From positions 62,001 through 126,000 of the forward strand of contig NZ_BDAX01000021.1 of assembly GCF_001612665.1 (NCBI RefSeq): 64,000 bases of DNA, in the 5' to 3' direction. This stretch comes from Nocardia alba NBRC 108234 (GTDB lineage Bacteria; Actinomycetota; Actinomycetes; Mycobacteriales; Mycobacteriaceae). Position numbers and translations under genes: made by a program. The notes beneath the pieces are model-generated. The model saw only the letters and a program-made list of their open reading frames with translations, had not been told where the DNA came from and did not search any database. Positions 1 through 8,613 of the stretch are shown piece by piece (the first letter of the stretch is position 1; the number at the start of each line of letters is the position of its first letter).

Positions 1-2
1 CC

Positions 3-902
3 CGCCTCTACGCCGACTGGGTGCCGCGCGAACTCCCGCCGGGCTGGAAGCCGGGTTCGAAAGCCGCACCCGCGCCCCAACTCCCGGACTTCAAGGCGCT
101 GGCGGCCGAGAATCAGCCGGGGGAGACCGAACAGGTCGCGCAGAAGTCGACGCTGCAACAGTTGCAGGACACGTTCTTCGACTGGTCCTTGTACCGCAAG
201 GCTTTTCCCGACCTGATCAAGGTCGGTCTGCCCAATACCCTGATCCTGGCACTGGTTTCGGGTGTCCTCGGCACGGTGATCGGCATGCTGCTCGCGGTGA
301 TGGGCATTTCGCGCACCCGCTGGTTGCGCTGGCCCGCCCGCGTCTACACCGATATCTTCCGTGGTCTGCCCGCCGTGGTGATCATCCTGCTCATCGGCCT
401 CGGCGTGGGCCCGGTGGTCCGCAATATCACCGGCGGCAACCCGTACTGGCTCGGCGCGGTGGCGCTGGCGCTGCTCTCGTCGGCCTATATCGGTGAGATC
501 TTCCGCTCCGGTATCCAGTCGGTGGAGCCCGGCCAGCTCGAAGCCGCGCGCGCCATCGGCTTCGGGTACCGCCAGTCGATGACGCTGGTGGTGATCCCAC
601 AGGGTGTGCGCCGGGTGCTGCCCGCGCTGATGAATCAGTTCATCGCGCTGATCAAGGACTCGTCGCTGATCTATTTCCTCGGCCTGCTCGCCTCCCAGCG
701 CGAACTGTTCGCCGTGGGCCGCGACCTCAACGCCCAGACCGGCAACCTGTCCCCGCTGGTCGCGGCGGGCCTGATGTATCTGGTGCTCACCATTCCGCTC
801 ACGCACCTGGTCAACTACATCGACCAGCGCATGCGCACCGGCAAACCCACCCCCGCCGACCCGATCGAGCAGGCAGTCATCACAGAAGGGCGAGGCGCGT
901 GA
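3..902 (+). CDS. Amino-acid ABC transporter permease, 5' end outside window (probable binding-protein/permease fusion)
   Basis: Membrane permease of a polar amino-acid importer. The frame is open to the window edge, so the true start lies upstream. Hydrophobic segments follow a soluble stretch of about 65 residues. The EAARAIGFGYRQSM segment is the conserved cytoplasmic EAA loop that docks the ATPase. The first residues visible, RLYADW, resemble the last helix of a periplasmic amino-acid-binding protein, so the full gene may encode a binding domain fused to the permease, an arrangement known in actinobacteria. A GTG at 21 could start a 293-aa stand-alone permease, but its long hydrophilic N-terminus fits that poorly. 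The stop overlaps the ATPase start by 4 bp (GTGA), so the two are translationally coupled. Substrate specificity cannot be read from the sequence. Confidence 0.85.
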   Translation, partial: RLYADWVPRELPPGWKPGSKAAPAPQLPDFKALAAENQPGETEQVAQKSTLQQLQDTFFDWSLYRKAFPDLIKVGLPNTLILALVSGVLGTVIGMLLAVMGISRTRWLRWPARVYTDIFRGLPAVVIILLIGLGVGPVVRNITGGNPYWLGAVALALLSSAYIGEIFRSGIQSVEPGQLEAARAIGFGYRQSMTLVVIPQGVRRVLPALMNQFIALIKDSSLIYFLGLLASQRELFAVGRDLNAQTGNLSPLVAAGLMYLVLTIPLTHLVNYIDQRMRTGKPTPADPIEQAVITEGRGA

Positions 903-1624
903 GTGCATCGTTGACCGGCACCGGGCTCAACCTGACGCTCGGTGGCAACCACATCCTGCGCGGTGTCGACATCCATGTCGAGGCGGGCCACGCCACCACC
1001 GTCATCGGCCCGTCCGGCTCGGGTAAGTCGACCCTGCTGCGCGTGCTCAACCGCCTGCACGAACCCGATTCCGGTGATGTGCTCCTCGACGGCAAGTCGG
1101 TCCTGAAGGACAATCCCGACAAGCTGCGCCAGCGCATCGGCATGGTGTTCCAGCAGTTCAACCTGTTCCCGCACAAGAGCGTCGCCGACAACATCGTGCT
1201 CGGTCCACGCAAGCTGCGCGGCCTGTCCGCCGACGAAGCCCGTGCGCTGGCGCTCGAACAACTCGAGATCGTCGGCCTGGCCGACAAGGCCGATGCCAGG
1301 CCCGCTTCGCTGTCGGGTGGCCAGCAGCAGCGCGTCGCCATCGCCCGCGCGCTGGCCATGAAGCCGGAGCTGATGTTCTTCGACGAGGCCACCTCGGCGC
1401 TGGACCCCGAGCTGGTGAAGGGTGTGCTGGCGCTGATGGCCGACCTCGCCGCCGGCGGCATGTCGATGGTCGTGGTGACCCATGAGATGGGGTTCGCCCG
1501 CGAGGTCTCCGACAGTGTGGTGTTCATGGATCAGGGCGTCGTCGTGGAGACCGGCAGCCCCGACGCCCTGTTCGACAACGCCGAGACCCCGCGTCTGCGC
1601 CGGTTCCTCGACCAGGTCCTCTGA
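899..1624 (+). CDS. Amino-acid ABC transporter ATP-binding protein
   Basis: Cytoplasmic ATPase (241 aa) energising the upstream permease; length is normal for the GlnQ/HisP-type family. Walker A is GPSGSGKST (about residue 40), the Q-loop lies in VFQQFNLFPH, the signature motif is LSGGQQQR, Walker B is LMFFDEATSALD and the switch histidine is in VVTHEMGF. The GTG start overlaps the permease stop by 4 bp. The VFQQFNLFPH plus HEMGFA combination is typical of polar amino-acid importers, which supports the substrate class. The exact amino acid is not predictable. Confidence 0.93.
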   Translation: MSASLTGTGLNLTLGGNHILRGVDIHVEAGHATTVIGPSGSGKSTLLRVLNRLHEPDSGDVLLDGKSVLKDNPDKLRQRIGMVFQQFNLFPHKSVADNIVLGPRKLRGLSADEARALALEQLEIVGLADKADARPASLSGGQQQRVAIARALAMKPELMFFDEATSALDPELVKGVLALMADLAAGGMSMVVVTHEMGFAREVSDSVVFMDQGVVVETGSPDALFDNAETPRLRRFLDQVL

Positions 1625-1734
1625 CCAGGTAAGGGGGTCGCAGCAACGCATGCGCAACTGCTAATGTCGGAGGTGCTTGGAGCTCCATTCGATCAGTACC
1701 GGACGCGTTCCGGGAAACCGGAAAGAGAGAGCCG

Positions 1735-2031
1735 ATGACCACCACGCATGCCGAACACCCCCAGCACACCCACGTTCACGGCCCCACCTGCGGGCACGTC
1801 GCCGTGCCGCACGAGGATCACGTCGACTACGTCCACGACGGTCACCTGCACCGCGAACACGACGGCCATTTCGACGAGTGCGAGACCTCAGCACACGTCG
1901 AGCACACCGCGCACACCCACGAACACGGCCCCGGCTGCGGCCATGTCGCCGTCCCGCACGGCGACCACGTCGACTACATCCACGACGGCCACCGCCACGC
2001 CGCCCACGCGGACCACTACGACGACCACTGA
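1735..2031 (+). CDS. Histidine-rich two-repeat protein, probable metal binder
   Basis: Small protein (98 aa) with 27 histidines and three cysteines. A 29-residue unit, roughly residues 11-39 and 60-88, occurs twice; each copy carries the submotifs HGPxCGHVAVPH, DHVDY and HDGH. No signal peptide or membrane segment is visible, so it is probably cytosolic. The His/Asp/Cys density suggests binding of zinc, nickel or copper, for storage or buffering; this is inference. It stands alone between an importer operon and a strong terminator. I looked for a Zur-type palindrome upstream and found none. Similar short repeat proteins occur widely in actinobacteria without a firm function that I know of. 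Confidence 0.8.
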   Translation: MTTTHAEHPQHTHVHGPTCGHVAVPHEDHVDYVHDGHLHREHDGHFDECETSAHVEHTAHTHEHGPGCGHVAVPHGDHVDYIHDGHRHAAHADHYDDH

Positions 2032-2039
2032 GGACTGAG

Positions 2040-2066
2040 CCGACCCCGCCCGAGGCGGGGTCGGTT
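2040..2066 (+). terminator. Intrinsic-type terminator after the His-rich gene
   Basis: A perfect 11-bp GC-rich stem (CCGACCCCGCC / GGCGGGGTCGG) with a CGA loop begins 8 bp after the stop codon. The T tract is only two bases, so it may be Rho-assisted. Confidence 0.7.
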
Positions 2067-2134
2067 GCCCGGATACTGTCTGTGCCTGCGGCCTGCGTCC
2101 TGCCTGCCGACTCACGGATGGGGATTCTCGGTCG

Positions 2135-3202
2135 ATGGGCAGAACATTCAGGCGCACAATGGCTTTCGGTGTCATTGGTAGCGTGCTGGCCGCGTGTGTC
2201 GCGACCTTCGGCGCGGGCAACAGCCTGGCCGAGGGGCGCGATCCGATCATCGAAGCCAAGAAACTCCTCGCGACGCCGACCACCGCGAACGGCTCGAACA
2301 TCATCTCGAGCAGGGTCGACGATCGAAACCTGAGCATGCTGGTCTTCTCCGCCGCGATGAACAAGCCCGTTACCGTGCGGGTGCAGCGCCCCCGGGACGC
2401 CTCCGTGCCGCGCCCCGCGCTCTACCTCCTCAACGGCGCCGGGGGCGGCGAGGACCGCGCGACCTGGTGGCAGAACACCGATGTCGGCGACTTCCTCGCC
2501 ACCAAGGACGTCAATGTGGTGATGCCGATCGGCGGCGCCTGGGCGTACTACACCGACTGGCAGCGCGACGACCCCGCGCTCGGCCGCAACAAATGGCGCA
2601 CCTTCCTGCTCGACGAACTCCCGCCCCTGGTCGACGCGGCCCTGGGCACCAACGGCGTCAACGCCATCGCCGCCAACTCGATGACCGCGACGGCGGTCCT
2701 GCAATTGGCGCAGGCAAAGCCGGGCTTCTACCAGTCGGTCGCCGGCTACAGCGGCTGCGCGCAGATCTCGGACCCGATCGGCAAGCAGTTCACCAAGCTG
2801 GTCGTGCAGACCTACGGTGGCGGCGACGTCAGCAATATGTACGGCCCCGACGACGACCCGGCCTGGGTGGCCAACGACCCGGTCGTCAACGCCGAGAAGC
2901 TGCGCGGCACCAGGCTGTTCGTCTCTGATGCCTCCGGCCTGCCGGGTCCGCACGACCGGATCGACGACCCGTACATGATGAATCCGACGCCGTTCGGCCT
3001 GGCGAATCAGGTCGTCGTCGGCGGCGTCATCGAGGCCGCGGTGAACTGGTGCACCCGCAACCTCGAGTCCCGGCTCGACGAGTTGGGGATTCCCGCCACC
3101 TTCGATCGGCAAGCGAGCGGCACCCACTCCTGGGGCTATTGGCGTGACGCCTTCCACCGGTCGTGGCCGGTGCTGGCCGCGGGCCTCGGACTGCCCGAAT
3201 AG
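2135..3202 (+). CDS. Secreted antigen-85/mycolyltransferase-family esterase
   Basis: Exported alpha/beta-hydrolase (355 aa) of the fold that includes Ag85 and corynebacterial Cmt proteins, which move mycolates onto trehalose and arabinogalactan. A Sec signal sequence occupies about residues 1-32 (RRT followed by a hydrophobic run). Family landmarks are LYLLNGAGGGED near residue 97, the probable nucleophile serine in ANSMTA near residue 187, and the histidine in GTHSWGYW near residue 331. The nucleophile elbow lacks the usual GxSMGG glycines, so acyl-donor preference may differ or activity may be reduced. It is monocistronic, between two terminated units. Mycolyl transfer is inferred from family only. 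Confidence 0.8.
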   Translation: MGRTFRRTMAFGVIGSVLAACVATFGAGNSLAEGRDPIIEAKKLLATPTTANGSNIISSRVDDRNLSMLVFSAAMNKPVTVRVQRPRDASVPRPALYLLNGAGGGEDRATWWQNTDVGDFLATKDVNVVMPIGGAWAYYTDWQRDDPALGRNKWRTFLLDELPPLVDAALGTNGVNAIAANSMTATAVLQLAQAKPGFYQSVAGYSGCAQISDPIGKQFTKLVVQTYGGGDVSNMYGPDDDPAWVANDPVVNAEKLRGTRLFVSDASGLPGPHDRIDDPYMMNPTPFGLANQVVVGGVIEAAVNWCTRNLESRLDELGIPATFDRQASGTHSWGYWRDAFHRSWPVLAAGLGLPE

Positions 3203-3206
3203 TCGT

Positions 3207-4475
3207 TCAGTCGGTGACGGTGGCGAAGGCGGCCCAGAGCAGGGGCGAGTTCTCGGCCGTCGGAGCGTCGCGCCACGCGGCCAGCTGTGCTCGCTGCCAG
3301 GTCAGCAGGGTGTGGACGGGTGTGGAGGAATCGTGGGCGGTGTCCACGGCGCAGATCGCGGCTTGCAGCGGGTGACCCGTGGTGGGGGTGAGAGTGTGGA
3401 AGGCGTGGTCGGTGGGCAGCGGCCAGCGGGTGGCGGTGACGAGTTCGGCGCCCGCCGAGAGGGCCGCCGTGGTGAGGCCGAGCGCCTCGGTGAAACGGAG
3501 GTCGCCGCCGCTTTCGCAGGCGATGAGGGCGACCCGGCTCGGCATCGGCCACCGGTCACGGCCGGAGACGGGGCTGGGGTCGAGCGTGTGGGTGCCGAGG
3601 AGGAGGTCCTTGGCCGAGAGCGGGCGGTGGGTGCGGTTGGTCGCCGCGAAGCCCCGGGTGCCCGCGGTGCAGCCGAGGTGGAGTTCGGCGTGCTCGCTGT
3701 GGCCCGATTCCGGTGCGGGAGAAGTGACATGGCCCACGTAGACCAGTCGGCTCGCGCCCGCCCGCAGGACCTCGGACAACCAGTCGCGGTCGATGTCGGC
3801 GCGCCGGAAGAGTTCGACCGCGTCGTCGACCCGGGGGACCACGCGCTCGGCGTAGCGGCCGAAGTGCTGTGCCACCAGGGTCTGCGCGGACGGTCTGCCG
3901 AGAACCGAGCCGAGTTCGGAGTCGGCGCGAAACCCCGGCACGCGCGGGTCGAGCACCGCGACCACGGGTAGCTCGCGAGTGTCGTTCCAGCGACGGGTGA
4001 TTCGACCCGGCGCGTGGACCACCGACACCGGCGCGAGCAGACTGACATCGGCGATATCCAGCAGTCGGAGCTCCGGGTCGGGGGCGATGATCTCCCACGG
4101 CACCTGCGCCAGCCTGGGCGACGGCTGAATCCGCAGATGCGGTCGAATCCCGCGCTGCGACAGCTCGTAGAGCTGCACGGCGAGCCCATAGGGCAGCAGG
4201 GTGCGCGACAGCGACTGTGCCAACACGCTTTCCGCCTCGGGATCGGCCAGCGCCCCCACCGTCATGACCCGCCGCAGATCCTCGGGTCGCGCGGGATCGG
4301 GTACCGCGTCGGTCAGCAGTCGCAATGTCTCGCGCACCTGGTCGCGGGGTAGTACCGCCACCCCGCGTGCCAACGCGTCGTCGGCCCACCGCCACGACAC
4401 ATACACGTCTCCGGCATCGGCCATGCGAATGAATACCGTTGGTGTACTGCTGAATTCGGATGCAGGTGTGTTCAC
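3207..4475 (-). CDS. CHAT-domain (caspase-like) protease
   Basis: Predicted cytoplasmic cysteine peptidase (422 aa) of the CHAT clan, related to caspases and separase. The catalytic dyad appears intact: His249 in RLVYVGHV and Cys320 in VALIACESGG. The N-terminal 110 residues (MADAGDVYVSWRW and following) form a separate, mostly unrecognised region, followed by the LRIQPSPRLAQVPWEII segment common in CHAT proteins. The start is GTG at 4475, overlapping the TPR gene stop by 4 bp (GTGA); upstream in-frame codons are arginine-rich antisense noise. It is the last gene of a four-gene operon. A CHAT protease beside a TPR protein is typical of predicted bacterial conflict or programmed-death modules; the substrate is unknown. 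Confidence 0.85.
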   Translation of the reverse strand: MNTPASEFSSTPTVFIRMADAGDVYVSWRWADDALARGVAVLPRDQVRETLRLLTDAVPDPARPEDLRRVMTVGALADPEAESVLAQSLSRTLLPYGLAVQLYELSQRGIRPHLRIQPSPRLAQVPWEIIAPDPELRLLDIADVSLLAPVSVVHAPGRITRRWNDTRELPVVAVLDPRVPGFRADSELGSVLGRPSAQTLVAQHFGRYAERVVPRVDDAVELFRRADIDRDWLSEVLRAGASRLVYVGHVTSPAPESGHSEHAELHLGCTAGTRGFAATNRTHRPLSAKDLLLGTHTLDPSPVSGRDRWPMPSRVALIACESGGDLRFTEALGLTTAALSAGAELVTATRWPLPTDHAFHTLTPTTGHPLQAAICAVDTAHDSSTPVHTLLTWQRAQLAAWRDAPTAENSPLLWAAFATVTD

Positions 4476-5986
4476 AGCGCGATCACCCGGGTGTCGCGAA
4501 CCGGGCGACCGTAGCGCTGCTCGGCGTGGGAGATGAAATCCGCCAGTACTACACGTCCGTCGTCGACCAGCCGGGGCGGGGGCGCGACAGGGACGCCCGC
4601 GGCGGCGGCCACATCGGCGAGCGCGGCGCCGAGTTGCAGGGCCGGGGTGGTGATCTGCTCGGCGGGCACCGGATCGAACAGCTGGAATTCGAGAGCGGGT
4701 GCCGGGCTGTCGGTGAACGCGCCGGTATCGAGAGTGGTACCGGCGCACTGGGTCTCGATCAGATCGCTCACCAGTTGGCCGTTTCCGGCGAGGGCGGCGC
4801 AGCGGAAGGCGACACGCATGGCCGGCTCGGCGACGGTGCGGTGCCAGTGCGCGCGCTGGTTGCCGTTGGGCAGGGTATGGCGAACGGCGTCGATGGCGAG
4901 GGCGGCGGGGACCGACAGGGACACCGCACGGGCCACCAGGTCTGGATCCGGCTGTGCCGCGTGCTCGATCGCGGCGTGCAGCAGTTCGGCATGCCAGTAG
5001 TCGAGCTGGGCGCAGTGCATCCCGAGACCCTGGGCGGCGTAGGCGGCGAACGACGCGTCCAGCAGCTCTTCGGCGGCAGCGAGATCGCCTTGCGCGCAGG
5101 CGAGGGTGGCCAGTCGCAGCCGCGCGTCCGCCGCGTCGACGACCGCGCCGGTGGCGTCGAACTGATCCAGTGCGCGCAGGTAATACGCACGCGCCGTATC
5201 GAAGTCATCGCGGCGCTCGGCGAGAAAGCCCATCGTCTTCGACCCGATCCCGGACCAGTGACCCAGTTCCGCGGCCTCGAAGAACTCCTGACTGGCCAGC
5301 AACGGCTCCTCGGCCTCGTCGAAATGCCCGGCACGTACCAGCATGGTGGCCAGGTTCTGCCGCGACTCCGCGACCGAGGCCGCCGCGCCCGCCGCGGCGA
5401 ACGCGGCCACGCCCTGGCGGGCGAAGTCGATGGCCAGTTCCCAGCGGCCGGTCTCGAACGAGCAGGCCGCCAGGTTCATCAAGGGATGACCGGCCAGTTC
5501 CGGCGCGAAACGTTCTGTCACACCTAATGATTCGTTCGCCAGCTCACCGGCGTGCGCCCACTGCTGCCGGTGCAGCGCGACCGCCGTCAGCGACAGCAGA
5601 CACGCCACCCGCAACAGCCCCTGATCGGTGCTGTCGGCGAGCAGCGCGCGCGCCTGCTCCAGCGCCTCCTGCGCGGCGTCGAACTCGCCCAGATGCTGGT
5701 AGGCCTGCGACAGATTCACCAATGCGGCGGGTCGTTGATGTGCGGCGTCGTCGGGCATTTCCGTCAACGCCGTGAGGAACAGCGCCACCGACCGCCGGTG
5801 GTCGCCGAGTTCGTCGGCCATGCTCGCGGCGTTGATCAGGGCCGCGGTCCGCAATCGCGGGGCCGCGCCGTCGGCCGCCTGTTCGAAGATCTCCAGCGCG
5901 GCGACCACATCGCCACGCTGATACGCCGCGTATCCCGCGGTGAGCTGCGCGTCGTCCTGGTCCGAGGTTCTCCCCGTGGCTGCCAT
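4472..5986 (-). CDS. Tetratricopeptide-repeat protein coupled to the CHAT protease
   Basis: Soluble helical scaffold (504 aa) built of TPR units from about residue 10 to 340, for example AAYQRGDVVAALEIFEQA, LVNLSQAYQHLGEFDAAQEA and RAYYLRALDQFDATG. The last 150 residues are less regular and have no recognised domain. The ATG at 5986 was chosen because AGGAG sits 8 nt upstream; a longer frame to 6115 is arginine-rich and lacks a ribosome site. Its stop overlaps the CHAT start, implying stoichiometric production. TPR domains usually sense or hold a partner, so it is a plausible sensor, inhibitor or activator of the protease. Confidence 0.8.
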   Translation of the reverse strand: MAATGRTSDQDDAQLTAGYAAYQRGDVVAALEIFEQAADGAAPRLRTAALINAASMADELGDHRRSVALFLTALTEMPDDAAHQRPAALVNLSQAYQHLGEFDAAQEALEQARALLADSTDQGLLRVACLLSLTAVALHRQQWAHAGELANESLGVTERFAPELAGHPLMNLAACSFETGRWELAIDFARQGVAAFAAAGAAASVAESRQNLATMLVRAGHFDEAEEPLLASQEFFEAAELGHWSGIGSKTMGFLAERRDDFDTARAYYLRALDQFDATGAVVDAADARLRLATLACAQGDLAAAEELLDASFAAYAAQGLGMHCAQLDYWHAELLHAAIEHAAQPDPDLVARAVSLSVPAALAIDAVRHTLPNGNQRAHWHRTVAEPAMRVAFRCAALAGNGQLVSDLIETQCAGTTLDTGAFTDSPAPALEFQLFDPVPAEQITTPALQLGAALADVAAAAGVPVAPPPRLVDDGRVVLADFISHAEQRYGRPVRDTRVIAL

Positions 5987-6059
5987 CCAGCTACTCCTGA
6001 TCCTTACTGGCCCTGTGGTGTGCACCGAACGATCCGCGGAGGGGTTTCGATCCGGCACA

Positions 6060-7139
6060 TCAGAAGTCCTCATCCATTTCGGCCGCGGCCGCCTCGGCGC
6101 GCAGACGCTGGTCACCGTTGGGCTCGGCCAGGCGAAGACGGGCGAACTCGCGGATTCGATCGCGCACCGCCGACTCGTCCGCCGGATCGGTCGGGCCGAC
6201 GCCGGGAACGAAAATGATTATTTCAGTGGGCATTTCAGGCGGTCCGGGGATTCGTACCGTTCCCGTCCACGAGTCCGCGCCCAAGTGCAGTGCCGTGAAC
6301 TCCGCGTCGGCATCGGGCGATGGCTGGTGCCCCGGATGCGCGGGGGAGCCGACCGGCCGCACCCACGCGTGCGGCCGAAGATGCTCGGGGACAACGCCAC
6401 GACAGTCAGGAGCGGCGACCACGCTGACCCGCACCGTCGATATCCCGGCCGCCCGTGTCACCTGCCACGACACCGCGTTCGCGCCGGCGTCGAGAATCCC
6501 GGGCGGACAACGCCGCCAGTCCCATCCACCACTGCCGCGCGCGAGGACCAGCCCGTCGGCCGCGTCCGCGCCGCCTGCCGCCAACGCGTAGTCCTGCGCG
6601 CGACGGCGCGCTGGATCGATCGGTGTGGAATCGCCGCCTGTGTCGGCGTCGGCCCGGCTCTGGTCGGCCTCGATCACCGGGAATCGCTCGTCGAGATCGC
6701 CGTCCAGCATCATCTCGCACTGCTCGGTGAGACTCTCGATCTCCTCGTGCAACAGCCTCGGATCCAGCGCCGCGATCCCGTCGACTGTCGATGCGGGCCA
6801 CCACCGACTCGCCCAGTGCGCGTAAGCGAGTCGCCGCAGGGCAGTCACCCGTTCCGGCCGAGCGGGCGCGGCCCGCAGCGCGCGGGATTCGTTGGCAGCG
6901 ACAGCCGAGGCGACATCCTCGCCGTATATCGCCCACACCCAATCCTGCGCCGCGTCGACATCATCGAGCACCGCCGCGGGCACGACCTCGCTGTCGAACA
7001 GACTCCAGGTCAGATGGCCGCCGGCGACTTCGAGTACCAGCACATCCAGGCCCGGCGCGGCATCGGTGACCAGCGGCGCCCCCTCGGCAGCGATCACGAT
7101 CAGACCAGGCTCCGCGCGGCGAAGGTGGACGACAGTCAT
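6060..7139 (-). CDS. Uncharacterised protein of the CHAT/TPR operon (359 aa)
   Basis: I do not recognise a named domain. The protein is soluble, with a helical, tryptophan-bearing middle segment (LRRLAYAHWASRWWPAS near residue 105) followed by an acidic helix. The C-terminal half is richer in beta-like sequence and ends in a charged helix. Its ATG overlaps the upstream stop by one base (TGATG), so it is coupled to the 443-aa gene. A 73-bp gap separates it from the TPR gene. By position it should act with the CHAT protease, perhaps as substrate, adaptor or effector; that is inference from operon structure only. Confidence 0.7.
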   Translation of the reverse strand: MTVVHLRRAEPGLIVIAAEGAPLVTDAAPGLDVLVLEVAGGHLTWSLFDSEVVPAAVLDDVDAAQDWVWAIYGEDVASAVAANESRALRAAPARPERVTALRRLAYAHWASRWWPASTVDGIAALDPRLLHEEIESLTEQCEMMLDGDLDERFPVIEADQSRADADTGGDSTPIDPARRRAQDYALAAGGADAADGLVLARGSGGWDWRRCPPGILDAGANAVSWQVTRAAGISTVRVSVVAAPDCRGVVPEHLRPHAWVRPVGSPAHPGHQPSPDADAEFTALHLGADSWTGTVRIPGPPEMPTEIIIFVPGVGPTDPADESAVRDRIREFARLRLAEPNGDQRLRAEAAAAEMDEDF

Positions 7140-8470
7140 CAGCTGGCCCTCGCTTCCACATCGGCGACCGTGTCAGCGGTCAGCGCCTGTTTGACCCGGG
7201 TGCGGTGGTCCAGCATCACCGACCGGGCGACACCGTCGAGCAGATCCCACAGCTCACCCGGATCGAATACCGGCATCTCGCGCACATCCCGACCGTGCAA
7301 ACGCACCCACAACCTGCGCGAATACGGCCGCCACGGCGCGCGCAGCTCGGCGGCCACCGCCGCGAGCGGACCGGTCTGCCCGTCGACCACGTGCACCGCG
7401 TACCGACGCGCCTGCAACACATACCCTTCCCGCCGCCAGCGACCGTTGACCACCTCGTGCGCCCGCGACGCGGGCGCGGGGCCCTGCCCGGCAACCGGCG
7501 GTCCGATCGGTGAGAGTCCCAGCGCCAGTTCGGAACCCGCTGCGGCGGCGACCCGCAGCGATTCGTCGAGCAGCCCCCACGGCGAACAACTGCGCGAGAT
7601 CTCCCGCGTGACCAGCTCCGCGATCTCGGGCAGATCGGCCCGATCGATACTGCCCTGCAACACCGTGAAGACCCGTTCGTACACGGTTCGGTCGAAGGGC
7701 AGACCGAGACTAGCGGTCGACGCGCTCGCGCCGAGTTCGGGGCATTGTGGGCTGGATTCGACGGTGAGCCCCAGGTCATCGGCCCCGGCGTGGGGATGGG
7801 GCAGCCACAGCGCGATTCCGCGTCGGGTGCCCGCGCCGCTGTCGACGACGTCGTCGAACAGCGGTCCGGCGTCGGCCGGATCGCCCGCGCGGGCGAGCGT
7901 GCAGGCTTCGAGCAGTTCGGTCAGCTCGGCGGCCAGATCCCGCGCGCCGTATCGGGTGAGTGGGCGGCGCGCCCAGGCGAGGTTCAACAGTTCCGCCAGC
8001 TCAACGGCGCGATGAGGTTCGGTCACATGGCGTTTCAGCGCGGCGGTGGTGCGCCCACCGGTGCTGTCGTGGACCTCCCGCAGCATCGCCTCGGCCCTCG
8101 CGTGCGCGCGCTCGCCGTCGGGCGCACCGGCGACGGTCGCCAGTTCGAAACAGCGTTGGAAGTACAGATCCTGGGCGTTGCCCTCGGTGATCCGCAGGCG
8201 TCGGCGCACCTGCTTGAGCACGACGAACCACGCCGCACAGGCCGCCAGCGCATCGGACTGCGCGTGCAGCAGTGCTGTGAGCAGCGTGATCCCGTCCTCG
8301 TCGAGCATGCTCGACGCCAGCCCGGGATGCTGCATCGGCCGCAGCACCAGCGGATCGAGAACCAGCTTCACCGTCCGCCGCAGCGGCCCGCCATCGGCCC
8401 CGCTCAACGCGTCGACGCCGTCGATACCCCGCCACACCTCATCGAGCACCATGGCGCGCGGTCTCAGCAT
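7139..8470 (-). CDS. Uncharacterised first gene of the CHAT/TPR operon (443 aa)
   Basis: Soluble, largely alpha-helical by composition, with no domain I can name and no signal peptide or membrane span. The N-terminal 180 residues hold leucine-rich helices (LLTALLHAQSDALAACAAWFVVL). The C-terminal third carries WRREGYVLQARRYAVHVVDG and RPYSRRLWVRLHGRDV, beta-rich with a basic surface. The start at 8470 lacks a clear ribosome site; an ATG seven codons in (MVLDEVWRG) is an alternative. It leads the operon, with 143 bp to the divergent lipoprotein gene. Confidence 0.65.
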   Translation of the reverse strand: MLRPRAMVLDEVWRGIDGVDALSGADGGPLRRTVKLVLDPLVLRPMQHPGLASSMLDEDGITLLTALLHAQSDALAACAAWFVVLKQVRRRLRITEGNAQDLYFQRCFELATVAGAPDGERAHARAEAMLREVHDSTGGRTTAALKRHVTEPHRAVELAELLNLAWARRPLTRYGARDLAAELTELLEACTLARAGDPADAGPLFDDVVDSGAGTRRGIALWLPHPHAGADDLGLTVESSPQCPELGASASTASLGLPFDRTVYERVFTVLQGSIDRADLPEIAELVTREISRSCSPWGLLDESLRVAAAAGSELALGLSPIGPPVAGQGPAPASRAHEVVNGRWRREGYVLQARRYAVHVVDGQTGPLAAVAAELRAPWRPYSRRLWVRLHGRDVREMPVFDPGELWDLLDGVARSVMLDHRTRVKQALTADTVADVEARAS

Positions 8471-8613
8471 TCGACCAGGTTATAGGTATTTTCGGCGCTC
8501 GGTGCGGTGGTGGCCGAGCGCGAAAGTTGGGATCGGTAGGCGAGGAATGCTTTCTACCTTTCTCTCAACGGGTTACCAGCCCGAACACACCACAGAGAGA
8601 AACGGAAACCACC

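Noticed and set aside
1625..1734. Zur-like or other metal-regulator box upstream of the His-rich gene
   Set aside because: No palindrome resembling the actinobacterial Zur consensus is visible in the 110 bp.
1661..3157. Long minus-strand frame opposite the mycolyltransferase-like gene
   Set aside because: Typical high-GC antisense frame: arginine- and histidine-rich, no domain, opposite a gene with clear signal peptide and catalytic motifs.
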